Source: Oscillospiraceae bacterium (GTDB taxonomy: Bacteria; Bacillota; Clostridia; Oscillospirales; Ruminococcaceae). Taken from it: DNA of 64,000 bases. A program made the position numbers and the translations under genes. Below, in pieces: positions 62,768-64,000 of this stretch. Where the stretch lies: positions 124,001 to 188,000 of the forward strand of contig JAJQFI010000025.1 of the NCBI GenBank assembly GCA_021201235.1, given 5' to 3'. The notes under the pieces were generated by a model. It had not been told where the DNA came from and searched no databases. It saw only the letters and a list, made by a program, of their open reading frames with translations. Numbering within the stretch: position 1 is the first letter of the stretch; the number at the start of each line of letters is the position of its first letter.

Positions 62768-64000
62768 TTATTCAAAATACAAATCCACCCCATTTTTCTC
62801 GAAGAAGCCGAGGGTGCGGTTGAGGCGGAGCCCGGTGATGACATGCTTCGAGGTGCCTCTTGAGGAGGTGTAGATGACGGCGGAGCAGTTGCCGGTGAGG
62901 TTCTGAAGGTAGGTCTGCCTGATTACCACCTTCACGATTCTGTCCTTCGGGACGACTGTTGTGTGGAAGGTGTAGAATTTCGAGTACCGCATCGTGACAT
63001 AATCCCCGTTCACGGCGATGCCGGTCTTGAAGATTGCGAGCGTCTTGACGATGGTGAGCCAGATTGCGGGCACCTCCGCAACGATAACTCCGACACGGAT
63101 AACCGAGCGCCACGAGGGGAATATCGCGAAGAGGACAAAGAACGCTGTCAGCGGCAGGAGCGCAAGTATAATCGGCGCATAGTAGAACATCCAGTAGCTC
63201 TGGAATATCGGCTTGAGGTCGAGCTTCGGCTTGTGATAGACCGATTCGGACGGGATGCTCGGGAAGATTTCGGCGACGGTGGAGTTAATTTCCCTCTCCG
63301 TTGCTATCGGCATGACGACCGAGGTCTCGGCTCTGCCTGTCTCGCCGTAGCCGGCGCAGTCGCAATGAAGCGATGATATTCTCAAAAGCTTCGAGATGAG
63401 ATTCTGCCTCAAATCCACGCTGTTTATCTTGTCAAGCGAGAGAATATGCCGGTTTCGCTCGATGAGACCGCTCTTGATATAGAGGCTGTCCGAGCAACGG
63501 GTCAGCGAGAAGTCCCAGAAATTGAAGATGTTCGTCATGAACGAGACCAGCCAGCCGACAGCTATGACGACCGAAACGCCCGCCACGACCGGCGAGACGT
63601 AAACCGAGATTCGGTTCACAAAGTCGCTGAGTGTATCCATAATGAGCTGTGCCTCGACCTCTCGGTCGAACATTCGCGATGTTTCATAGAGAAACGCCAG
63701 AATTACAACCGTCCCCGAAAGGGTTGACGACGAGATGAACGAATAGAGTATGAGACTGAATTTGTTCGGCGTGACGGAGTAGCGGAGGCTCTTCGCCCTC
63801 GACTTCTTCACCCGGGCATAGAGCCGGTCGGCGTCCGATTTCCGAAGGGTCAGCGAGATATCATCCTGCGCACGGCTTATGGCGCCGGCGTTCGTGCCGA
63901 CAGTGACGGTGCAAGCGCCGAAAAGCTTTAAAAACAGGGTCTGATTGACGCTTAAGGAGCTTATCGTGTCGTAATAGATGATGTCGCAGGTTGAGTATAT
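62768..64000 (-). CDS. Bacterial PH domain (YdbT-like) membrane protein, 5' end outside the window
   Basis: The ORF track starts at 63811, but the frame stays open to the window edge (411 codons) and the extra 63 residues are family-like (CDIIYYDTISSLSVNQTLFL), so the true start is beyond 64000. Visible are two or more hydrophobic helix pairs and repeated bPH2 domains (LYIKSGLIERNRHILSLDKINSVDLRQ; YVTMRYSKFYTFHTTVVPKDRIVKVVIRQ). YdbS/YdbT-type proteins sit in the membrane with PH domains outside or inside; a role in resisting membrane-active compounds is reported for the B. subtilis pair. The companion ydbS-like gene would be just outside the window. Confidence 0.8.
   Translation of the reverse strand: MYSTCDIIYYDTISSLSVNQTLFLKLFGACTVTVGTNAGAISRAQDDISLTLRKSDADRLYARVKKSRAKSLRYSVTPNKFSLILYSFISSSTLSGTVVILAFLYETSRMFDREVEAQLIMDTLSDFVNRISVYVSPVVAGVSVVIAVGWLVSFMTNIFNFWDFSLTRCSDSLYIKSGLIERNRHILSLDKINSVDLRQNLISKLLRISSLHCDCAGYGETGRAETSVVMPIATEREINSTVAEIFPSIPSESVYHKPKLDLKPIFQSYWMFYYAPIILALLPLTAFFVLFAIFPSWRSVIRVGVIVAEVPAIWLTIVKTLAIFKTGIAVNGDYVTMRYSKFYTFHTTVVPKDRIVKVVIRQTYLQNLTGNCSAVIYTSSRGTSKHVITGLRLNRTLGFFEKNGVDLYFE

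Overview
The window reads as part of a chromosome from an anaerobic, probably gut-dwelling Clostridia bacterium (Firmicutes, most like uncultured Oscillospiraceae/Ruminococcaceae). This is inferred from spoVG, a CotH protein, the order ftsE-ftsX-M23 hydrolase-S41 protease, strong AGGAGG ribosome binding sites, TTGACA-17-TATAAT promoters, frequent TTG/GTG starts and a queT gene with a preQ1-like leader. No tRNA, rRNA, CRISPR array, prophage or insertion sequence was seen. The window is cut inside a membrane-protein gene at the left edge and inside a PH-domain membrane protein gene at the right edge.

Layout. 0-4 kb: a degenerate ApbE-like membrane protein and a CotH-family protein. 4-9.2 kb: DegV, a ClC chloride/proton antiporter, a CPA2 cation/proton antiporter and a PfkB sugar-phosphate kinase. 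The antiporter-kinase pair is bracketed by two tiny hydrophobic-peptide loci built like type I toxin-antitoxin modules. 9.5-19 kb: the translation and ribosome-maturation operon rimP-nusA-rnpM-L7Ae-infB-rbfA-nrnA-truB-ribF-gltX. 19-24 kb: a Gld-type ABC operon (ATPase, permease, auxiliary protein, DUF4340 protein). 24-25.2 kb: a type III ToxN/ToxI toxin-antitoxin locus with tandem RNA repeats. 25.6-28.7 kb: ppx-ppk polyphosphate genes, followed by a DMT transporter. 29.9-34.3 kb: an HD hydrolase and a Fe3+-type ABC importer whose permease gene has two in-frame stops at expected Trp codons. 34.4-36.6 kb: serC-serA on the minus strand. 36.9-41.5 kb: a MATE pump, a GH26-like glycosidase, a thioesterase and a DUF4349 lipoprotein. 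41.6-49.5 kb: rpoB-rpoC. 49.6-56.3 kb: queT, typA, acpP, a Nudix protein, spoVG, murC-lexA and an ADP-ribose pyrophosphatase. 56.4-60.7 kb: ftsE-ftsX-M23 hydrolase-S41 protease on the minus strand. 60.8-64 kb: a CdaR/PucR regulator, HicAB and the truncated PH-domain protein.

Most genes are housekeeping. The most interesting material is small and non-coding: four toxin-antitoxin modules (two type I-like, one type III, one HicAB), a shared promoter/terminator block at both type I-like loci and at rimP, leader attenuators, a likely preQ1 riboswitch, a possibly hidden ribosome binding site before the DMT gene, and families of dispersed palindromic repeats. All function statements rest on motif reading by eye; no database search was run.
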